DNA from: Pseudomonas maumuensis
GTDB lineage: Bacteria; Pseudomonadota; Gammaproteobacteria; Pseudomonadales; Pseudomonadaceae
Direction of reading: 5' to 3'
DNA: 64,000 nt
NCBI RefSeq assembly: GCF_019139675.1
Contig: NZ_CP077077.1
Span: 1,364,001 to 1,428,000, forward strand
Shown here: piece after piece, positions 26,625 through 37,318 of the stretch
Layout of the letters: each line of letters opens with the position of its first letter
How positions within the stretch are numbered: position 1 is the first letter of the stretch
Notes under the pieces: model-generated
What the model was told of the DNA's origin: nothing
Database searches by the model: none
The model's input: only the letters and a program-made list of their open reading frames with translations
Translations under genes and position numbers: made by a program

Positions 26625-28400
26625 ATGATGCGCAGCCATTATTGCGGCCAACTGAACGAGTCCCTGGACGGCCAGGAAGTCACCCTTTGCGGCTGGGTCC
26701 ATCGTCGCCGCGACCACGGCGGGGTGATTTTCCTCGATATCCGTGACCGCGAAGGCATGGCCCAGGTCGTGTTCGACCCGGATCGCGCCGAAACCTTCGC
26801 CGCCGCCGACCGCGTGCGCAGCGAATACGTCGTGCAGATCACCGGCAAGGTACGCAAGCGCCCGGATGGCGCAGTGAACGCCAACATGGCCTCCGGCGCC
26901 ATCGAGATCCTCGGTTACCAGCTGACCGTGCTCAACGAAGCGGAGACCCCGCCGTTCCCGCTGAACGAATACTCCGACGTGGGCGAAGAAACCCGCCTGC
27001 GCTACCGCTTCATCGACCTGCGTCGCCCGGAAATGGCCGACAAGCTGCGCCTGCGTTCGCGCATCACCAGCAGCATCCGTCGCTTCCTCGACGAGAACGG
27101 CTTCCTCGACGTCGAGACGCCGATCCTCACCCGTGCCACTCCTGAAGGCGCGCGTGACTACCTGGTGCCGAGCCGCACCCACGCCGGCAGCTTCTTCGCC
27201 CTGCCGCAGTCGCCGCAGCTGTTCAAGCAACTGCTGATGGTCGCCGGCTTCGACCGCTACTACCAGATCGCCAAGTGCTTCCGCGACGAAGACCTGCGTG
27301 CCGACCGCCAGCCGGAATTCACCCAGATCGACATCGAGACCAGCTTCCTCGACGAGTCCGAGATCATGGGCCTCACCGAGAGCATGATCCGCAAACTGTT
27401 CAAGGAAGTGCTGGACCTGGAGTTCGGTGAGTTCCCGCACATGACCTTCGAAGAATCCATGCGCCGCTACGGTTCCGACAAGCCGGACCTGCGTATTCCG
27501 CTGGAACTGGTCGACGTCGCCGACCAACTGAAGGATGTCGACTTCAAGGTCTTCGCCGGCCCCGCCAACGATCCGAAGTGCCGCGTCACCGCCCTGCGCC
27601 TGCCGGGCGGCGCCAGCATGCCGCGCAGCAAGATCGACGAGTACACCAAGTTCGTCGGCATCTACGGTGCCAAGGGCCTGGCCTACATCAAGGTCAACGA
27701 GCGTGCCAAGGGTGTCGAGGGGTTGCAGTCGCCGATCGTCAAGAACATTCCCGAGGCCAACCTCAACAACATCCTCGATCGCGTAGGCGCCGTGGATGGC
27801 GACATCGTGTTCTTCGGTGCCGACAAGTTCAAGATCGTCAGCGAAGCCTTGGGCGCGCTGCGTATTCGCCTGGGCCACGACTTCGAGCTGCTGACCTGCC
27901 AGTGGGCGCCGATGTGGGTCGTCGACTTCCCGATGTTCGAAGAGAACGAAGACGGCAGCTTCACCGCGCTGCACCACCCGTTCACCGCGCCGAAGTGCTC
28001 TCCCGAGGAGCTGGAGGCCAACCCGGCCACCGCGTTGTCGCGTGCCTACGATATGGTGCTCAACGGCACCGAGCTGGGTGGTGGTTCGATCCGTATCCAC
28101 CGCAAAGAGATGCAACAGGCGGTCTTCCGTCTGCTGGGCATCGAGGCGGCGGAACAGGAAGAGAAATTCGGCTTCCTGCTCGACGCCCTGAAGTTCGGTG
28201 CGCCGCCTCACGGTGGCCTGGCCTTCGGTCTGGACCGCCTGGTCATGCTGATGACTGGCGCCCAGTCGATCCGTGAAGTGATCGCCTTCCCGAAAACCCA
28301 GAGCGCCGCGTGCGTCATGACCCAGGCCCCGGGCCTGGTCGACGCCAAGGCCCTGCGCGAGCTGCACATCCGTCTGCGCGAGCAGACCAAGGTCGAGTAA
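26625..28400 (+). CDS. aspS: Aspartyl-tRNA synthetase
   Basis: This 591-residue class II synthetase is of the bacterial type. It has an N-terminal OB-fold ([20 protein letters not shown]), motif 2 ([19 protein letters not shown]), the GAD insertion domain and motif 3 ([11 protein letters not shown]). Pseudomonas AspRS is known to be non-discriminating, charging both tRNA-Asp and tRNA-Asn for later amidation; that is family knowledge, not read here. The ATG at 26625 begins MMRSHYCG. yebC and ruvCAB follow on the same strand, the usual Pseudomonas order. Confidence 0.98.
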   Translation: MMRSHYCGQLNESLDGQEVTLCGWVHRRRDHGGVIFLDIRDREGMAQVVFDPDRAETFAAADRVRSEYVVQITGKVRKRPDGAVNANMASGAIEILGYQLTVLNEAETPPFPLNEYSDVGEETRLRYRFIDLRRPEMADKLRLRSRITSSIRRFLDENGFLDVETPILTRATPEGARDYLVPSRTHAGSFFALPQSPQLFKQLLMVAGFDRYYQIAKCFRDEDLRADRQPEFTQIDIETSFLDESEIMGLTESMIRKLFKEVLDLEFGEFPHMTFEESMRRYGSDKPDLRIPLELVDVADQLKDVDFKVFAGPANDPKCRVTALRLPGGASMPRSKIDEYTKFVGIYGAKGLAYIKVNERAKGVEGLQSPIVKNIPEANLNNILDRVGAVDGDIVFFGADKFKIVSEALGALRIRLGHDFELLTCQWAPMWVVDFPMFEENEDGSFTALHHPFTAPKCSPEELEANPATALSRAYDMVLNGTELGGGSIRIHRKEMQQAVFRLLGIEAAEQEEKFGFLLDALKFGAPPHGGLAFGLDRLVMLMTGAQSIREVIAFPKTQSAACVMTQAPGLVDAKALRELHIRLREQTKVE

Positions 28401-28493
28401 CCTCGACCACGGGCGCACTTGTTGCGCCCATGTATTCACGCGTTCCGCCCTTCGGGGCGGAACCTGTTTCTGTTTCAAGGATTTGGAGTCGTT

Positions 28494-29246
28494 ATGGCCG
28501 GTCATTCCAAGTGGGCGAACATCAAGCACCGCAAAGAACGCCAGGATGCCAAGAGAGGCAAGATCTTCACCAAATGGATCCGCGAACTGACCGTCGCTGC
28601 CAAGCAAGGTGGTGGTGATCCGGCGTCCAACCCGCGCCTGCGCCTGGCGCTGGACAGGGCCCTGGGTGCCAACATGAGCCGCGACATCATCGACCGCGCC
28701 GTGGCCCGCGGTGCCGGCACCAACGAAAGCGACAACGTCGAAGAGCTCAGCTACGAGGGTTACGGCCCGGGCGGCGTGGCGATCATGGTCGAAGCCATGA
28801 CCGACAACCGCAACCGAACTGCCGCGGCCGTGCGGCATGCCTTCACCAAGTGCGGCGGCAACCTCGGTACCGACGGTTCGGTGGCCTACCTGTTCGAGCG
28901 CAAGGGGCAGATCAGCTTCGCTGCCGAGCTGAAGGTGGACGAGGATGCGCTGATGGAAGCCGCGATGGAGGCCGATGCCGACGATGTGGTGGTCAACGAC
29001 GACGGCTCCTTTGACGTGTTCACCTCGTTCAACAGCTTCTATGCCGTGCGCAACGCCCTGGAAGAGGCCGGCTTCAAGGCGTCCGACGCCGAGATCGTGA
29101 TGCAGCCGACCACCAGCGCCGAGCTGGACCAGGACGGCGCGGAGAAGGTGCTCAAGCTGATCGACATGCTCGAGGATCTGGATGACGTGCAGAACGTCTA
29201 CTCCAACGCACAGATCTCTGATGAGATCATGGAAACGCTGGGCTGA
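28494..29246 (+). CDS. yebC: YebC/PmpR family protein
   Basis: This 250-residue protein starts [20 protein letters not shown], the invariant start of YebC. Family members have been described both as transcription regulators (PmpR, quorum sensing in P. aeruginosa) and as factors that relieve ribosome stalling at proline runs. TACO1-type domain order is complete. The ATG at 28494 follows GGAG; an upstream open stretch from 28419 is not family-like. It lies 93 bp after aspS and upstream of ruvC, from which a REP pair separates it. Confidence 0.95.
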   Translation: MAGHSKWANIKHRKERQDAKRGKIFTKWIRELTVAAKQGGGDPASNPRLRLALDRALGANMSRDIIDRAVARGAGTNESDNVEELSYEGYGPGGVAIMVEAMTDNRNRTAAAVRHAFTKCGGNLGTDGSVAYLFERKGQISFAAELKVDEDALMEAAMEADADDVVVNDDGSFDVFTSFNSFYAVRNALEEAGFKASDAEIVMQPTTSAELDQDGAEKVLKLIDMLEDLDDVQNVYSNAQISDEIMETLG

Positions 29247-29267
29247 TCGTTTCGTCTATCGGCTGTA

Positions 29268-29353
29268 GCGCGGGGCAAGCCCGCTCCCACAAGGCCTGCG
29301 CCAGATTGCGGTGTAGTCTTTGTGGGAGCGGGCTTGTCCCGCGATAAGGCCGG
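29268..29353. repeat. Inverted pair of REP elements (yebC / ruvC)
   Basis: GCGGGGCAAGCCCGCTCCCA (from 29270) faces TGTGGGAGCGGGCTTGTCCC (29321-29340), separated by about 30 bp. The arms can form a long hairpin between yebC and ruvC and may act as a transcript stabiliser or partial terminator. Confidence 0.85.
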
Positions 29354-29379
29354 AAAATTCGCACACCTTTATAGGCGCT

Positions 29380-29904
29380 ATGACTCTCATTCTTGGTATC
29401 GACCCCGGCTCGCGCATCACCGGTTTTGGCGTGGTCCGCCAGACTGCCCGTGGCTGCGAGTACGTGGCGTCGGGCTGTATACGCACTGGCGGCGGTGAGC
29501 TGCATGAGCGTCTGCAGATCGTCTTTCGCGGTGTCAGCGAGATCATCCGCCAGCATGAGCCGGTGACCATGGGCATCGAGCGGGTGTTCATGGCGCGCAA
29601 CGCCGATTCGGCGCTCAAGCTTGGCCAGGCCCGGGGGGCGGCCATCGTCGCCGCGGCCGAGGCGGGCCTTGAGATCGCCGAATACACCGCCAGCCAGGTC
29701 AAACAGGCCGTGGCCGGCACCGGCGGCGCCAACAAGGAGCAGGTGATGATGATGGTCATGCACCTGCTCAAGCTGACCCAAAAACCGCAGATCGACGCCT
29801 CCGACGCCCTGGCCATCGCCTTGTGCCATGCCCATACCCGCTCCAGTCTCATCCCCCACGGGTTGGCGACGGCGCGGCGTCGTGGTGGACGCTTGCGTCT
29901 GTAA
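29380..29904 (+). CDS. ruvC: RuvC Holliday junction resolvase
   Basis: This 174-residue endonuclease cuts Holliday junctions made by RecA-dependent recombination. The four catalytic acids are visible: Asp8 (LGIDPGSR), Glu67 (GIERVF), Asp139 and Asp142 (DASDALAIA). The start ATG at 29380 gives the standard [11 protein letters not shown]. It is followed by ruvA and ruvB, which drive branch migration in the same complex. Confidence 0.97.
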   Translation: MTLILGIDPGSRITGFGVVRQTARGCEYVASGCIRTGGGELHERLQIVFRGVSEIIRQHEPVTMGIERVFMARNADSALKLGQARGAAIVAAAEAGLEIAEYTASQVKQAVAGTGGANKEQVMMMVMHLLKLTQKPQIDASDALAIALCHAHTRSSLIPHGLATARRRGGRLRL

Positions 29905-30012
29905 CCGCTTCATGCGGTGATACACATTTTGTCCGGGTGGCGCACTCACCCGGCGGTTTTGCTGATAGGGTGGACCGGTTTTCGGCCGGCGCCCGAGAGG
30001 AAGGATCGGAAC

Positions 30013-30630
30013 GTGATTGGACGTTTGCGTGGCACCCTGGCGGAAAAACAGCCGCCGCACTTGATTATCGACGTCAACGGCCTGGGCTATGAGCTCGAAG
30101 TGCCGATGACCACGCTGTACCGCCTGCCCAAGCTGGGCGAGACCGTGACCTTGCACACCCATCTGGTGGTGCGTGAAGACGCCCACCTGCTGTACGGCTT
30201 CTTCGAAAAACGTGAGCGCGAGCTGTTCCGTGAGCTGATCCGCCTCAATGGCGTTGGCCCGAAACTGGCGCTGGCGCTGATGTCGGGGCTCGAGGCCGAT
30301 GAGCTGGTGCGTTGCGTCCAGGCCCAGGATGCCTCGGCCCTGGTGCGTGTGCCCGGTGTCGGCAAGAAGACCGCCGAGCGCCTTCTGGTCGAGCTCAAGG
30401 ATCGCTTCAAGGCCTGGGAAACCTCGCCGGCCATGTTCGCCCTGGTGTCCGACGGCCCGGTGCCAGTGGCCAGCGTCTCCAACGCCGAGGCCGATGCGGT
30501 CAGCGCCCTGGTGTCGCTGGGCTACAAGCCGCAGGAAGCCAGCAAGGCGATCGCCGCCATCGAGGGCAAGGCCAACCTCAGCAGTGAGGAACTGATCCGT
30601 CGCAGCCTCAAAGGGATGATTACCAAGTGA
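30013..30630 (+). CDS. ruvA: RuvA, Holliday junction branch migration subunit
   Basis: This 205-residue protein forms tetramers that hold the Holliday junction and recruit RuvB. It has the OB-fold N-terminus ([14 protein letters not shown]), two helix-hairpin-helix motifs ([12 protein letters not shown] and [16 protein letters not shown]) and the C-terminal RuvB-contact domain. The GTG at 30013 with AAGGA upstream is the start. The stop overlaps the ruvB start by 3 bases (GTGA). Confidence 0.97.
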   Translation: MIGRLRGTLAEKQPPHLIIDVNGLGYELEVPMTTLYRLPKLGETVTLHTHLVVREDAHLLYGFFEKRERELFRELIRLNGVGPKLALALMSGLEADELVRCVQAQDASALVRVPGVGKKTAERLLVELKDRFKAWETSPAMFALVSDGPVPVASVSNAEADAVSALVSLGYKPQEASKAIAAIEGKANLSSEELIRRSLKGMITK

Positions 30631-31673
30631 TCGAGACCGACCGCCTGATCGCCGCCTCCGGACGCGACCGCGAAGAGGTCCAGGATCGTGCGATCCGCCC
30701 GCTGAGCCTGGACGAGTACATCGGCCAGCCGGTGGTGCGCGAGCAGATGTCGCTGTTCATCCAGGCCGCGCGTGGGCGCAGCGAGTCGCTCGATCACACC
30801 CTGATCTTCGGTCCGCCGGGCCTGGGCAAGACCACGTTGGCCAACATCATCGCCCATGAGATGGGCGTGTCGGTCAAGAGCACGTCCGGCCCGATTCTCG
30901 AACGGCCCGGCGACCTGGCGGCGATGCTGACCAATCTCGAGCCGCATGACGTGCTGTTCATCGACGAGATCCACCGCTTATCGCCGGTGGTCGAGGAAGT
31001 GCTCTATCCGGCGATGGAGGATTTCCAGCTGGACATCATGATCGGCGAGGGCCCGGCCGCGCGCTCGATCAAGCTCGACCTGCCGCCGTTCACCCTGGTC
31101 GGCGCCACCACCCGCGCCGGCATGCTGACCAACCCGCTGCGTGATCGCTTCGGTATCGTCCAGCGCCTGGAGTTCTACAGCGACAGAGACCTGGCGACCA
31201 TCGTCAGCCGTTCGGCCGGCATCCTCGGCTTGCCCATGGACGACAAGGGCGCATTCGAGATCGCCCGCCGGGCGCGTGGCACGCCGCGGATCGCCAATCG
31301 CCTGCTGCGGCGGGTACGCGACTTTGCCGAAGTCCGTGGCAAGGGTGAGATCACCAAGGCGGTCGCGGACATGGCGCTGAACCTGCTGGATGTCGACGAG
31401 CGTGGCTTCGATCACTCCGACCGGCGTCTGCTGCTGACCATGATCGAGAAGTTCGACGGTGGTCCGGTGGGGCTCGACAATATTGCCGCGGCGATCGGCG
31501 AGGAGCGCCACACCATCGAGGACGTGCTCGAGCCCTATCTCATCCAGCAGGGCTATATCATGCGTACCCCGCGGGGCCGTGTGGTCACCCGGCACGCCTA
31601 CCTGCATTTTGGCCTGAACATCCCCGGGCGCTTCTGCGAGGGTGGGGAATATGCAGCGCAAGACGACGAATGA
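30627..31673 (+). CDS. ruvB: RuvB, Holliday junction branch migration ATPase
   Basis: This 348-residue AAA+ motor has Walker [10 protein letters not shown] (residues 62-70), Walker [10 protein letters not shown], the sensor/arginine-finger region [11 protein letters not shown] and PLRDRFG, and a C-terminal winged helix. It forms hexamers on both sides of the RuvA-bound junction. The GTG start overlaps the ruvA stop, so the two are translationally coupled. Confidence 0.97.
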   Translation: MIETDRLIAASGRDREEVQDRAIRPLSLDEYIGQPVVREQMSLFIQAARGRSESLDHTLIFGPPGLGKTTLANIIAHEMGVSVKSTSGPILERPGDLAAMLTNLEPHDVLFIDEIHRLSPVVEEVLYPAMEDFQLDIMIGEGPAARSIKLDLPPFTLVGATTRAGMLTNPLRDRFGIVQRLEFYSDRDLATIVSRSAGILGLPMDDKGAFEIARRARGTPRIANRLLRRVRDFAEVRGKGEITKAVADMALNLLDVDERGFDHSDRRLLLTMIEKFDGGPVGLDNIAAAIGEERHTIEDVLEPYLIQQGYIMRTPRGRVVTRHAYLHFGLNIPGRFCEGGEYAAQDDE

Positions 31674-31798
31674 CAGATCGAATCGGCATTTTCGTGGTCC
31701 TACCGCTGGCATGCCCTGGGCTCGCTGGCAATACGACATTATCGATGCAAAAACAGTTGTTGCCGTGGATTGGCAAGCACAGGAGTAAGCACTAGAGT

Positions 31799-32251
31799 AT
31801 GCGCGCGCAAAATGGGCTGGAACCGTTCGCACACCGCTGTCGCGTCTATTACGAGGATACCGACGCCGGTGGCGTGGTGTATTACGTCAACTACCTCAAA
31901 TTCATGGAGCGCGCGCGCACCGAGCGGCTGCGTCACCTGGGGTTCTCCCAGGCCCAGCTGGCGCAGGACAACCTGTTGTTCGTGGTCCATTCCAGCGAGG
32001 CGCGCTATCACGCGCCGGCCCGCTTGGACGACGAGTTGCGGGTAACCGCGCAAGTACTTGAATTGAATCGTGCCAGCCTGCGCTTCGTGCAGCAGGTGTG
32101 GCGAGCAAAGGATGAAGTGCTGCTCTGCGAGGGGCAGTTCCTGGTGGCCGCCGTGCGCGCCGACACTTTCAAACCCCGGGCCATTCCCCCAGAACTGCGC
32201 GACGCCTTCCTGGCGGACGGCACGGGTACTCAATCGAACGCAGGAGAATAA
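31799..32251 (+). CDS. ybgC: YbgC, acyl-CoA thioesterase of the Tol-Pal cluster
   Basis: This 150-residue hotdog-fold thioesterase has the active-site helix motif [20 protein letters not shown] with the catalytic Asp. YbgC hydrolyses short acyl-CoA or acyl-ACP thioesters and is thought to touch phospholipid synthesis near the Tol machine. It is the first gene of the ybgC-tolQRAB-pal-cpoB set and ends 2 bp before tolQ. The ATG at 31799 is used; a later Met is not conserved. Confidence 0.93.
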   Translation: MRAQNGLEPFAHRCRVYYEDTDAGGVVYYVNYLKFMERARTERLRHLGFSQAQLAQDNLLFVVHSSEARYHAPARLDDELRVTAQVLELNRASLRFVQQVWRAKDEVLLCEGQFLVAAVRADTFKPRAIPPELRDAFLADGTGTQSNAGE

Positions 32252-32253
32252 GC

Positions 32254-32949
32254 GTGGAAGCAAACGTCGTCGACCATACCTCCATGTGGAGCCTGGTCGC
32301 CAATGCCAGTGTCGTGGTTCAGCTGGTAATGCTGACCCTCGTGGCAGCCTCGGTGACCTCTTGGATCATGATCTTCCAGCGCAGCACCATGCTGCGCGCC
32401 GGTCGTCGTGCACTGGACGCTTTCGAAGAGCGCTTCTGGTCGGGCATCGACCTGTCCAAGCTGTACCGCCAGGCGGGCAGCAACCCGGACCCGGACTCGG
32501 GTGTCGAGCAGGTCTTCCGTGCCGGCTTCAAGGAATTCTCGCGCCTGCGCCAGCAACCAGGTGTCGATCCGGACGCGGTCATGGAAGGGGTAGGGCGTGC
32601 CATGCGCGTGGCCATCTCCCGCGAGGAAGAAAAGCTCGAGCAGAGCCTGCCGTTCCTGGCCACCGTCGGTTCCACCAGCCCGTACATCGGTCTGTTCGGT
32701 ACCGTATGGGGCATCATGAACTCCTTCCGTGGCCTGGCCAGCGCCCAGCAAGCCACCCTGGCCACCGTAGCACCGGGCATTGCCGAAGCACTGATCGCCA
32801 CGGCGATCGGCCTGTTCGCCGCGATCCCGGCCGTTATCGCCTACAACCGTTTTGCCGCGCGCAGTGAAGTGCTGATCGGGCGCTACTACACGTTCGCCGA
32901 CGAGTTCCAGGCGATCCTGCACCGCAAAGTACACACCAGCGAAGAGTGA
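32254..32949 (+). CDS. tolQ: TolQ
   Basis: This 231-residue inner-membrane protein has three transmembrane helices, one near residues 15-37 and two after residue 130 (SPYIGLFGTVWGIMNSFRGL region and the IAEALIATAIGLFAAIPAVI region). With TolR it forms the proton-driven stator that powers TolA during cell constriction; it is homologous to ExbB and MotA. The GTG at 32254 has AGGAG 7 bases upstream and lies 2 bp after ybgC. Confidence 0.97.
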   Translation: MEANVVDHTSMWSLVANASVVVQLVMLTLVAASVTSWIMIFQRSTMLRAGRRALDAFEERFWSGIDLSKLYRQAGSNPDPDSGVEQVFRAGFKEFSRLRQQPGVDPDAVMEGVGRAMRVAISREEEKLEQSLPFLATVGSTSPYIGLFGTVWGIMNSFRGLASAQQATLATVAPGIAEALIATAIGLFAAIPAVIAYNRFAARSEVLIGRYYTFADEFQAILHRKVHTSEE

Positions 32950-32963
32950 TCAGGTAGAAACCC

Positions 32964-33416
32964 ATGGCCCGAGTTCGCCACAAACGCAAGCCGGTCGCCG
33001 AGATGAACGTGGTGCCCTACATCGACGTGATGCTGGTGCTACTGGTTATCTTCATGGTGACCGCCCCGATGCTCAACCAGGGCGTGAAGGTGGACCTGCC
33101 CAAGGTTTCCAGCGAAGCCCTGCCGCAGGACAACAACGTCCAAGTCCTGACCATCTCGATCAAGGCCGACAAGACCTACTATTGGAACCTCGGCAGTGAA
33201 GTCGACACCGACAAGCAGATGGACAAGGCCATGACCTTGCCGGAAATGACCAGCGCGGTGACCAAGATCATCGCCGCCGGTCGTGACCAGGGCAAGCAGA
33301 CCCAGGTCTTCATCCGTGGCGACAAGGCTGTCGACTACGGTGCGGTGATGGGCGCCATGGGCGGGTTGCAGAAGGCCGGTGTCGGTAACGTTGGCCTGAT
33401 TACCGAGGCGCCCTGA
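32964..33416 (+). CDS. tolR: TolR
   Basis: This 150-residue ExbD/TolR-family protein has one N-terminal membrane helix with the proton-carrying aspartate (Asp21 in VVPYIDVMLVLLVIF) and a periplasmic domain. It works with TolQ to use the proton gradient. Its TGA stop shares a base with the tolA ATG (TGATG), so translation is coupled. Confidence 0.97.
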   Translation: MARVRHKRKPVAEMNVVPYIDVMLVLLVIFMVTAPMLNQGVKVDLPKVSSEALPQDNNVQVLTISIKADKTYYWNLGSEVDTDKQMDKAMTLPEMTSAVTKIIAAGRDQGKQTQVFIRGDKAVDYGAVMGAMGGLQKAGVGNVGLITEAP

Positions 33417-34492
33417 TGCAACAGCGAGAGCCATCCGCCTCGGAAAGCTACTTCTGGCCCAGTGTCTGGGCCATTGCACTGCACGTGCTGGTGTTCGGCA
33501 TGCTGTTCGTCAGCTTTGCCATGACGCCCGAGCTGCCGCCCTCCAAGCCTATCGTCCAGGCCACGCTGTACCAGCTCAAGTCCAAGAGCCAGGCGACCAC
33601 CCAGACCAATCAGAAGATTGCCGGGGAGGCCAAGAAGACCGCTTCGCGCCAGACCGAGGTCGAGCAGTTGGAGCAGAAGAAGGTCGAGCAGGAGGCCGTG
33701 AAGGCCGCGGAACAAAAGAAAGCCGACGCCGCTCAAAAGGCCGAGGAGGCTCGCGAAGCCGCCGAGGCGAAGAAAGCCGAAGACGCCGCCAAGGCTGCCG
33801 AGCAGAAGAAAGCCGCCGAGGCCAAGAAAGCCGAGGAAGCGAAGAAGGCCGCTGAAAAGCAACAGGCCGATATCGCCAAGAAGAAGGCTGAGGACGAGGC
33901 CAAGAAGAAGGCCGAGGAAGAAGCCAAGAAACAGGCCGCGGAAGAGGCGAAGAAGAAAGCCGCCGAAGACGCGAAGAAAAAAGCAGCCGAGGACGCCAAG
34001 AAGAAAGCGGCGGCCGAGGATGCGAAGAAGAAGGCAGCTGAAGAGGCCAAGAAAAAGGCCGCGGCAGACGCCCAGAAGAAAAAGGCACAGGAAGCGGCCC
34101 GCAAGGCGGCGGAAGACAAGAAGGCCCAGGCACTCGCCGAGCTGTTGTCCGACACCACCGAGCGGCAGCAGGCGCTGGCCGACGAGCAGGGTGACCAGGT
34201 AGCCGGCGACTTCGACGACCTGATTCGCATGCGCGCGGCCGAAGGTTGGGCGCGTCCGCCATCCGCGCGCAAGGGCATGACGGTAGTTCTGCAGATCAAC
34301 ATGCTGCCGGACGGCACCCTCACCAATGTGAGTGTGGCCAAATCCAGTGGCGACGGTCCGTTCGACAGCTCGGCCGTGGCCGCGGTGAAGAACATTGGTC
34401 GGTTGACCGAAATGCAGGGCTTGAAGCCGAACGAGTTCAATCCGTATCGTTCATTCAAGATGACATTTACACCTGAGGATCTAGCGTTGTGA
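33416..34492 (+). CDS. tolA: TolA
   Basis: This 358-residue protein spans the periplasm from TolQR to Pal and TolB. It has one N-terminal membrane helix (about residues 18-38), a very long Ala/Lys/Glu-rich helix of short repeats (roughly residues 60-245: [15 protein letters not shown] units) and a C-terminal globular domain resembling TonB ([18 protein letters not shown]). The repetitive DNA of the helix is prone to unequal recombination, so helix length may vary among strains. The end overlaps the tolB start (GTGA). Confidence 0.96.
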   Translation: MQQREPSASESYFWPSVWAIALHVLVFGMLFVSFAMTPELPPSKPIVQATLYQLKSKSQATTQTNQKIAGEAKKTASRQTEVEQLEQKKVEQEAVKAAEQKKADAAQKAEEAREAAEAKKAEDAAKAAEQKKAAEAKKAEEAKKAAEKQQADIAKKKAEDEAKKKAEEEAKKQAAEEAKKKAAEDAKKKAAEDAKKKAAAEDAKKKAAEEAKKKAAADAQKKKAQEAARKAAEDKKAQALAELLSDTTERQQALADEQGDQVAGDFDDLIRMRAAEGWARPPSARKGMTVVLQINMLPDGTLTNVSVAKSSGDGPFDSSAVAAVKNIGRLTEMQGLKPNEFNPYRSFKMTFTPEDLAL

Positions 34493-35790
34493 TTAAACGT
34501 CTGAGAGGACTCCTGGTCTTGCTCTGCTGCGTGGCAGGCATGGCGATGGCAGAGGAAAAGAACATCCTGGTCACCAGCGGTAGCGACCGGGCAACTCCCA
34601 TTGCGGTAGTGCCGTTCGGTGTCCAGGGCGGCAGCGTGCTGCCGGAAGACATGGCCGATATCATCGGCAACGACCTGCGCAACTCCGGCTACTACGCGCC
34701 GATCCCGCGGCAGAACATGATCAGCCAGCCAAGCCAGGCCAGCGAAGTGATCTTCCGTGACTGGAAAGCGCTGGGCGCCCAGTACGTCATGGTCGGCAGC
34801 ATCGTGCCGGCCGGTGGTCGCCTGCAGGTGCAGTACGCCCTGTTCAACGTTGCCACCGAGCAGCAGGTGTTGACCGGCAGCGTGGCCGGCGGCGTCGACC
34901 AGCTGCGCGACATGTCGCACTACATCGCCGACCAGTCGTTCGAGAAGCTCACCGGCATCAAGGGTGCGTTCTCCACTCGCATGCTGTACGTGACCGCCGA
35001 GCGCTTCTCGACCAACAACACCCGTTACACCCTGCAGCGTTCGGACTACGACGGTGCCCGTGCAGTAACCCTGCTGCAGTCGCGTGAACCGATCCTGTCG
35101 CCGCGTTTCGCGCCGGATGGCAAGCGTATCGCCTATGTCTCGTTCGAGCAGAAGCGCCCGCGCATCTTCATCCAGCACATCGATACCGGTCGCCGCGAGC
35201 AGATCACCAACTTCGAAGGCCTGAACGGCGCGCCTGCCTGGTCGCCTGACGGTTCGCGCCTGGCGTTCGTGCTGTCGAAAGACGGCAACCCGGACATCTA
35301 TGTAATGAACGTGGCTTCGCGCCAGATCACCCGTGTCACCGCCGGCCCAGGTATCAATACCGAGCCGTTCTGGGGCAAGGATGGCAACACCCTGTACTTC
35401 ACCTCCGACCGTGGCGGCAAGCCGCAGATCTACAAGCAGTCGGTCGGTGGCGGTGGTGCCGAGCGCGTGACGTTCGTGGGCAACTACAACGCCAACCCGA
35501 AACTGTCGGCGGATGAAAAGACCCTGGTGATGATCCATCGCCAGCAGGGTTTCACCAACTTCAAGGTGGCCGCGCAGGACCTGCAACGTGGAAGTGTAAA
35601 GATTCTCTCCGAGACCAGTCTTGATGAGTCTCCCACTGTTGCGCCAAACGGCACCATGCTAATCTACGCCACCCGCCAGCAGGGCCGGGGAGTCTTGATG
35701 CTCGTGTCGCTTAACGGCCGCGTGAGGCTCCCACTTCCTACCGCTCAAGGCGAAGTCAGAGAACCGTCCTGGTCCCCTTACCTGAACTGA
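34489..35790 (+). CDS. tolB: TolB
   Basis: This 433-residue periplasmic protein has a signal peptide ([17 protein letters not shown], cut after AMA-EEK), an N-terminal alpha/beta domain and a six-bladed beta-propeller visible as repeated (S/T)PDG and DIY(V/I)MN motifs ([30 protein letters not shown]). It binds Pal and TolA. The GTG at 34489 overlaps the tolA stop by 4 bases. Confidence 0.97.
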   Translation: MIKRLRGLLVLLCCVAGMAMAEEKNILVTSGSDRATPIAVVPFGVQGGSVLPEDMADIIGNDLRNSGYYAPIPRQNMISQPSQASEVIFRDWKALGAQYVMVGSIVPAGGRLQVQYALFNVATEQQVLTGSVAGGVDQLRDMSHYIADQSFEKLTGIKGAFSTRMLYVTAERFSTNNTRYTLQRSDYDGARAVTLLQSREPILSPRFAPDGKRIAYVSFEQKRPRIFIQHIDTGRREQITNFEGLNGAPAWSPDGSRLAFVLSKDGNPDIYVMNVASRQITRVTAGPGINTEPFWGKDGNTLYFTSDRGGKPQIYKQSVGGGGAERVTFVGNYNANPKLSADEKTLVMIHRQQGFTNFKVAAQDLQRGSVKILSETSLDESPTVAPNGTMLIYATRQQGRGVLMLVSLNGRVRLPLPTAQGEVREPSWSPYLN

Positions 35791-35844
35791 TTGCGGCGTA
35801 ACACGTTTTGCTTAACACACTGGGGTTTCATTAGGAGTTTCACG

Positions 35845-36342
35845 ATGGAAATGCTGAAGTTTGGTAAATTCGCTGCGCTGGCTCTGGCCATGGCTGTAGC
35901 TGTAGGTTGCTCCTCGAAAGGCGGCGACAACGCTGGTGAAGGCGCTGTTGATCCGAACGCTGGCTACGGTGCCAACACTGGCGCTGTTGACGGTTCCCTG
36001 AGCGAAGAAGCCGCCCTGCGCGCAATCACCACCTTCTACTTCGAATATGACAGCTCGGACCTGAAGCCAGAAGCCATGCGCGCTCTGGACGTTCACGCCA
36101 AGGACCTGAAGTCCAACGGCAACCGCGTTGTCCTGGAAGGCAACACCGACGAGCGCGGCACCCGCGAGTACAACATGGCTCTGGGTGAGCGTCGTGCCAA
36201 GGCCGTTCAGCGCTACCTGGTTCTGCAGGGCGTTTCCCCTGCTCAGCTGGAACTGGTTTCCTACGGCGAAGAGCGTCCAGTTGCCACCGGCAACGACGAG
36301 CAGTCCTGGGCTCAGAACCGTCGCGTAGAACTGCGTAAGTAA
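35845..36342 (+). CDS. pal: OprL (Pal), peptidoglycan-associated lipoprotein
   Basis: This 165-residue outer-membrane lipoprotein has the lipobox AVAVGC (Cys22), a short linker and an OmpA-like peptidoglycan-binding domain ([20 protein letters not shown], then QNRRVELRK). It anchors the outer membrane to peptidoglycan and is the Tol system's outer partner. AGGAG lies 8-12 bases before the ATG at 35845. Codon use is more biased than in its neighbours, as expected for an abundant lipoprotein. Confidence 0.97.
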   Translation: MEMLKFGKFAALALAMAVAVGCSSKGGDNAGEGAVDPNAGYGANTGAVDGSLSEEAALRAITTFYFEYDSSDLKPEAMRALDVHAKDLKSNGNRVVLEGNTDERGTREYNMALGERRAKAVQRYLVLQGVSPAQLELVSYGEERPVATGNDEQSWAQNRRVELRK

Positions 36343-36348
36343 GTTCCT

Positions 36349-37158
36349 ATGCGTATGTGCCGTCGTGCTGTAACCGTCCTCGCACTCAGCCTGCCCCTTT
36401 CGGCGTGGGCTGCGGTTCCCGTAGTAGATGACAACGCGGGTGGCTATCCACCCGCGGGTTATGGCACGAGCGGCGCCTATGCCGGAGCAGGGGCTTCGGC
36501 CCCTGCTTCTGCAAATGGCCAGCTGTTCATGCAGCTGCAGCAGATGCAGGACCAAATTTCCCGCCAGCAAGGCATCATCGAAGAGCTGCAGAACGATGTG
36601 TCGCGCATGAAGCAGGAAAACCTCGAGCGCTACCAGGATCTCGACCGCCGCATCAGCAGCGGTGCCGCGCCTGCCGCGACTCCAGACAATTCTTCCACCG
36701 GTGGCGCGAGCAGCGCAGCCACGGGTGCGGCCGCCGGCGCCAATGCCGCGCAGCCACCGGCCGCGAGCAGCGAGCCGGGCGATCCGGCGAAAGAGAAGCT
36801 GTATTACGACGCCGCTTTCGACCTGATCAAGCAGAAGGACTTCGACAAGGCCAGCCAGGCCTTCAACGCCTTCCTGCGCAAGTACCCCAACAGCCAGTAC
36901 GCCGGCAATGCCCAGTACTGGCTCGGCGAGGTCAACCTGGCCAAGGGCGACCTGCAAGGCGCCAGCCAGGCGTTCGCCGAGGTCGGCCAGAAGTACCCGA
37001 AACACAGCAAGGTGCCGGATTCGCTGTACAAGCTGGCCGATGTCGAGCGCCGCATGGGCCACACCGACAAGGTCAAGGGTATCCTGCAGCAGGTCATCAC
37101 CCAGTACCCCGGCACTTCCGCCGCGCAACTGGCGCAACGCGACCTGCAAAAGCTCTGA
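36349..37158 (+). CDS. cpoB: CpoB (YbgF), Tol-Pal cell-division coordinator
   Basis: This 269-residue periplasmic protein has a signal peptide (MRMCRRAVTVLALSLPLSAW), a trimerising coiled coil (about residues 60-105: LQQMQDQISRQQGIIEELQN), an Ala/Gly/Ser linker and C-terminal TPR repeats (YYDAAFDLIKQKDFDKASQA). CpoB links Tol activity with peptidoglycan synthesis by PBP1B during constriction. It starts 6 bp after pal and ends the operon at a strong terminator. Confidence 0.95.
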   Translation: MRMCRRAVTVLALSLPLSAWAAVPVVDDNAGGYPPAGYGTSGAYAGAGASAPASANGQLFMQLQQMQDQISRQQGIIEELQNDVSRMKQENLERYQDLDRRISSGAAPAATPDNSSTGGASSAATGAAAGANAAQPPAASSEPGDPAKEKLYYDAAFDLIKQKDFDKASQAFNAFLRKYPNSQYAGNAQYWLGEVNLAKGDLQGASQAFAEVGQKYPKHSKVPDSLYKLADVERRMGHTDKVKGILQQVITQYPGTSAAQLAQRDLQKL

Positions 37159-37175
37159 ACGACCCGTTGAAGAAG

Positions 37176-37201
37176 AAACCCGCGCTTGTCGCGGGTTTTT
37201 T
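37176..37201 (+). terminator. Terminator of the tol-pal-cpoB operon
   Basis: AAACCCGCG (37176-37184) pairs with CGCGGGTTT (37190-37198) and is followed by TTT, 17 bp after the cpoB stop. Confidence 0.93.
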
Positions 37202-37318
37202 CGTTAGAATCACGGCCCTTTTTTCGTAAACACGCTGCTGCGGATAACGCTTTGTCGAGTCCGCGACAGTGCCTGACGGAGGCGGACAGCCTGTTCAGCT
37301 GTCACGCCCGTGGCGATC

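Noticed and set aside
26481-28838. A 785-codon open frame on the minus strand
   Set aside because: It is antisense to aspS, which is an unmistakable gene, and has no family features.
29260-29360. Paired palindromes as a possible CRISPR or mobile element
   Set aside because: There are only two units in inverted order with no regular spacers; the sequence matches REP elements found elsewhere in this window.
33590-34150. Repeat-like DNA in tolA as a possible tandem-repeat element
   Set aside because: It codes for the normal Ala/Lys/Glu-rich helix of TolA and needs no other explanation.
37202-37318. Possible preQ1 riboswitch upstream of queE
   Set aside because: I could not find the conserved short pseudoknot core, and some pairing (GTCCGC with GCGGAC) is not enough to support a riboswitch.
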